Shown one piece after another: positions 57,968 to 60,055 of a DNA stretch of 60,055 nt. The position numbers were made by a program, and so were the translations under genes. The notes below the pieces were generated by a model. It had not been told where the DNA came from and did not search any database. It saw only the letters and a list, made by a program, of their open reading frames with translations. Each line of letters opens with the position of its first letter. Position 1 is the first letter of the stretch. The stretch is from Prevotella sp. (GTDB lineage Bacteria > Bacteroidota > Bacteroidia > Bacteroidales > Bacteroidaceae), in assembly GCA_017619275.1 (NCBI GenBank), contig JAFZSR010000008.1, forward strand, positions 1 through 60,055, read 5' to 3'.

Positions 57968-58444
57968 AGTCCTGATAACCATTATACGACATCAAGACGA
58001 GAGACTGTAGGACATCAAGACTACATGACGAGAGACCTTACGACATCAAGACAACATGACGAGAGACCTTACGACATCAAGACAACAAGACAATATGATG
58101 AGAGACAATAAGACATCAAGACAACAAGACAATATGATGAGAGACAATAAGACAACTAGACAACAAGTCAATGTTTATACATCTTGCTGCCCGTCGTTTT
58201 GGTGCCTATCATCATGTTGTCTTGTTGTCTTGATGTCGTTTCTCTTGAAGTCTTGCTGTCTTGATGTCGTTTCTCGTTATCGTGTCGTCTTGTTGTCTTG
58301 ATGTCGTTTCTTGTCATCATGTCGTCTTGTTGTCTTGATGTCGTTTCTTGTCATCTTGAAGTCTTGTTGTCTTGATGTCTTTTTGTCGTACATCGTCTTG
58401 ATGTCTATCGCTTAATTGTCTTGTTATCAAATAAAAATAACCCT
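57968..58444. repeat. large inverted octamer-repeat structure
   Basis: A 430-bp imperfect inverted repeat. The left arm (about 57990-58167) is built of ATCAAGACAACAAGAC words nested in 31- and 39-bp units that start GACGAGAGAC or GATGAGAGAC; 39 is 31 plus one octamer. The right arm (about 58208-58430) carries the reverse complement, GTCTTGTTGTCTTGATGTC, in units of about 37-39 bp. The centre (58168-58207) is unique. A 17-bp exact match joins 58074-58090 and 58218-58234. No real gene lies within; a short open frame is repeat-encoded. Confidence 0.9.
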
Positions 58445-59620
58445 ATGTCGAAGTATAATTTTGATGAGTATATTGAAAGACGCGGCACTGGCTGCGTGAA
58501 GTATGACGAAGCCCCGCACGATGATGTCATAGCGTTGTGGGTGGCTGACATGGATTTTGCTGTGGCCCCTGCCATTCAGGAGGCCGTCAGGAAGCGTGCA
58601 GCGCATCCCATCTATGGTTACACGCATGTCACCGATGCTTATTACGATGCCGTCATACATTGGTTTCAGCGTCGCCACCAGTGGACCATCCATCGCGATG
58701 AGCTGCTCTACACCACGGGCGTAGTTCCTGCTATGTCGGTGGCTATCAAGGCGTTGACGATGCCTGGCGAGAAGGTGCTCATCCTCTCGCCCGACTACAA
58801 CTGCTTCTTCTCCTCCGTCCGCAACAATGGCTGCGAGGTGTTGGAAACCGCGCTCAAGCCCACCCCGCAAGGCTGGGCTGTTGACTGGGCCGACTTTGAG
58901 GCCAAGTGTGCCGACGAGAAGACCACCGTCTTCCTGCTTTGCAATCCCCATAACCCCACGGGACGTGTATGGACCAGCGAGGAGCTGACCCGTATGAACG
59001 ACATCTGCTTGCGTCACGGCGTGAAGGTGGTCTCCGACGAGATCCATTGCGAGCTCATCATGCCCGGCCATCGTTTCCAGCCTTTTGCCGCCGTCAGCGA
59101 GGCTTGCCGCATGAACAGCGTCGTCCTGAACTCGCCCTCGAAATCTTTCAATATCGCCGGTTTGCAGGCGGCAAACATCATCTGTGCGCAGCCCGAATGG
59201 CGCCGACGCGTCGACCGCGCCATCAACATCAACGAGGTGTGCGACCTCAACCCCTTCGGGCCTGTGGCACTCGTCGCCGCCTACAACGAGAGCGAAGACT
59301 GGATTGACGCGCTCAACCAGTATCTCTGGAGCAACTTTCAGGCACTCTGCCAGTTCTTTGCCCAGCATCTGCCCCAACTTGTTGTCACACCTTTGGAAGG
59401 CACCTACCTGGTATGGGTCGATGTGTCCGCCTTGGGCATCCCCGACGACCTGCTCTGCGACCGCCTGCTCCATGAGGCCCATGTTTGGGTGAATCCTGGC
59501 ACCATGTATGGCCCCGAGACAGGCCGCGGCTACATCCGCATCAACATCGCCTGTCCCCGCGCCCGCCTCCTGGAAGGGCTTGAAAGGATGCGGTCGTTCA
59601 TATTGTGTGAGAAGGAGTGA
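58445..59620 (+). CDS. PatB/MalY-type aminotransferase (cystathionine beta-lyase)
   Basis: 391 residues. Fold-type I PLP enzyme: N-terminal RRGTGCVKYDEAP and LWVADMDFAVAPAI mark the MalY/PatB group. The PLP lysine is in NSPSKSFNIAGLQAAN, the Asp/Tyr contacts in LCNPHNPTGRVWT and SDEIHCELIM, and the C-terminal Arg in YIRINIACPR. Expected to cleave cystathionine or similar thioethers to a thiol, pyruvate and ammonia. ATG at 58445 chosen over an upstream one at 58421 inside the repeat-rich spacer. Confidence 0.9.
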   Translation: MSKYNFDEYIERRGTGCVKYDEAPHDDVIALWVADMDFAVAPAIQEAVRKRAAHPIYGYTHVTDAYYDAVIHWFQRRHQWTIHRDELLYTTGVVPAMSVAIKALTMPGEKVLILSPDYNCFFSSVRNNGCEVLETALKPTPQGWAVDWADFEAKCADEKTTVFLLCNPHNPTGRVWTSEELTRMNDICLRHGVKVVSDEIHCELIMPGHRFQPFAAVSEACRMNSVVLNSPSKSFNIAGLQAANIICAQPEWRRRVDRAININEVCDLNPFGPVALVAAYNESEDWIDALNQYLWSNFQALCQFFAQHLPQLVVTPLEGTYLVWVDVSALGIPDDLLCDRLLHEAHVWVNPGTMYGPETGRGYIRINIACPRARLLEGLERMRSFILCEKE

Positions 59621-59671
59621 CCACAACGTAATTTTTTCCACTCTTTCTTCTTTTCTTTCAGAAAAACTGTG

Positions 59672-59679
59672 TATCTTTG
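59672..59679 (+). promoter_or_regulatory. -7 box for the right-edge RNA
   Basis: TATCTTTG; the first hairpin arm begins four bases later, so the RNA would start with structure. Confidence 0.55.
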
Positions 59680-59682
59680 CAG

Positions 59683-60055
59683 GTGCTTATCGCCCGAAGA
59701 GTCGAATTCTGTTTCCAGAGAATAGACTGAGGGCGAGGCACTACATTGCGGAAAAGCGACACTGTACGCTTTGTTTTTGGACATTTGAACTACCACAATC
59801 AAATCTCGATCAAAGACACTAGCAGAGGTGACGCCTACGGATGTGTATATCTATGCGCAGCCGGAGTGTGCCGAGGGTCTTGTGCCCTCACGCACACTTT
59901 TGGGTGCATTGTATATACTCCCGAGGGTATCAAATCTGTTCGTTCTAAAGAGAGGGCTGTGGTAGGCCTAAATGTCGGAACGGGCAGCAGGAGATACCCT
60001 CGTTCTTTCTGCTTTGTGGAAACCTGAAACTTTAGAACTCTCTGACACTTGGGTA
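59683..60055 (+). ncRNA. candidate structured RNA, cut by the window edge
   Basis: Hairpin 1: GTGC (59683-59686) and TCGCCC (59690-59695) pair with GGGCGA (59731-59736) and GCAC (59738-59741); ATTCT and AGAGAAT pair inside. Hairpin 2: GTATAT (59845-59850) pairs with ATATAC (59913-59918), and GTGTGC-GAGGG (59866-59877) with CCCTC-GCACAC (59885-59897). Hairpin 3: CGAGGGTATC (59922-59931) pairs exactly with GATACCCTCG (59993-60002), enclosing CTGTTCGTTC / GAACGGGCAG. It does not show the signatures of RNase P RNA or tmRNA; a 6S-like identity was considered but cannot be confirmed. The 3' end is outside the window. Confidence 0.45.

Larger units (their letters stand above)
59621..60055. other. 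right-edge region without a recognised gene
   Basis: After the PatB stop there is a TATCTTTG box (59672-59679) and then ~370 bp with three nested inverted repeats up to the window edge. Open frames here are short and show no family character. A structured RNA is the best explanation. Confidence 0.55.

Noticed and set aside
58056-58301. Open frame of 81 codons rich in TSRQQDNMMRDNK
   Set aside because: It is the translation of the octamer array and the start of the inverted arm; no protein-like composition and no upstream promoter.
57968-58444. Possible CRISPR array
   Set aside because: The units are 8-bp words in 31/39-bp blocks with no unique spacers, and no cas gene is present.
59922-60002. 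Small SRP RNA suggested by GGAA and GGGCAGCAG
   Set aside because: The GGAA is not closed by the expected C-G pair, and the symmetric loop of SRP helix 8 is not formed.
59683-60055. tmRNA or RNase P RNA at the right edge
   Set aside because: The conserved tmRNA 5' end and 3' TpsiC-like arm and the RNase P GAGGAAAGTC core were looked for and not found on the plus strand.

Overview
The window looks like chromosomal DNA of a Bacteroidales bacterium, most likely Prevotella or a close relative. Evidence: many promoters carry the Bacteroidetes TAnnTTTG (-7) box, several with TTTG about 19-20 bp upstream; there is a PorZ-like protein with a type IX secretion C-terminal domain; several exported proteins end in the 'GQR..KGIVVVNGRKVVVK' tail common in Prevotella; and the families are Bacteroidetes-flavoured (DUF4353, CotH, DIP1984, GxxExxY, the mnmG-apt-uvrC block). 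No rRNA, tRNA, CRISPR array or phage was recognised.

Layout. 0.4-7.5 kb: three large exported proteins on the minus strand. 7.7-12.6 kb: ECF sigma factor with membrane partner, M20 amidohydrolase, CotH protein, zinc-ribbon protein and LUD protein on the plus strand. 13.0-17.6 kb: exported esterase, DIP1984 protein and a DUF4353 carbohydrate-binding protein. 17.7-23 kb: 2-oxoacid:ferredoxin oxidoreductase (korAB), sufB and an aquaporin. 23-28 kb: a minus-strand polysaccharide operon (GH127, GH9, TIGR04076). 28.3-29.2 kb: a RelE-like toxin module and a cluster of five exact DnaA boxes. 29.2-30.2 kb: nadA. 38.2-30.2 kb (minus): leuS, yitT, rdgB, porZ, cotH, probably one transcript. 38.3-47.1 kb (minus): an uncharacterised protein coupled to a SNF2 ATPase, a REP-type transposase and polA. 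47.2-52 kb: polyprenyl synthase, SGNH hydrolase, HepT/MntA-like module, deoC, a MazG-like gene and dtd. 52-56.5 kb (minus): uvrC, apt, mnmG, with two parS-like sites in the spacers. 56.6-59.6 kb (plus): DUF3737 protein, a GxxExxY nuclease-like gene inside an octamer-repeat field, and a PatB aminotransferase. The right edge holds a probable structured RNA.

The DnaA-box cluster and the two parS-like sites 25 kb away suggest that the window lies near the replication origin.

The most unusual content is short-period repeats. (1) Six-unit, 42-nt arrays of a heptamer (GTTCAAC/GTTGAAC) lie in frame just before the C-terminal tail of three neighbouring exported proteins, with a longer version in a fourth. 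(2) Octamer arrays (GTCTTGAT/ATCAAGAC) flank the GxxExxY gene, build a ~430-bp inverted structure beside it, and recur at the other end of the window. (3) A nonamer (CTAGTCTGG) is inserted in frame in GH127. (4) Arrays with a ~21-bp period and alternating A/T tracts lie upstream of three or four minus-strand promoters in the same orientation. Functions proposed for these repeats are inference.
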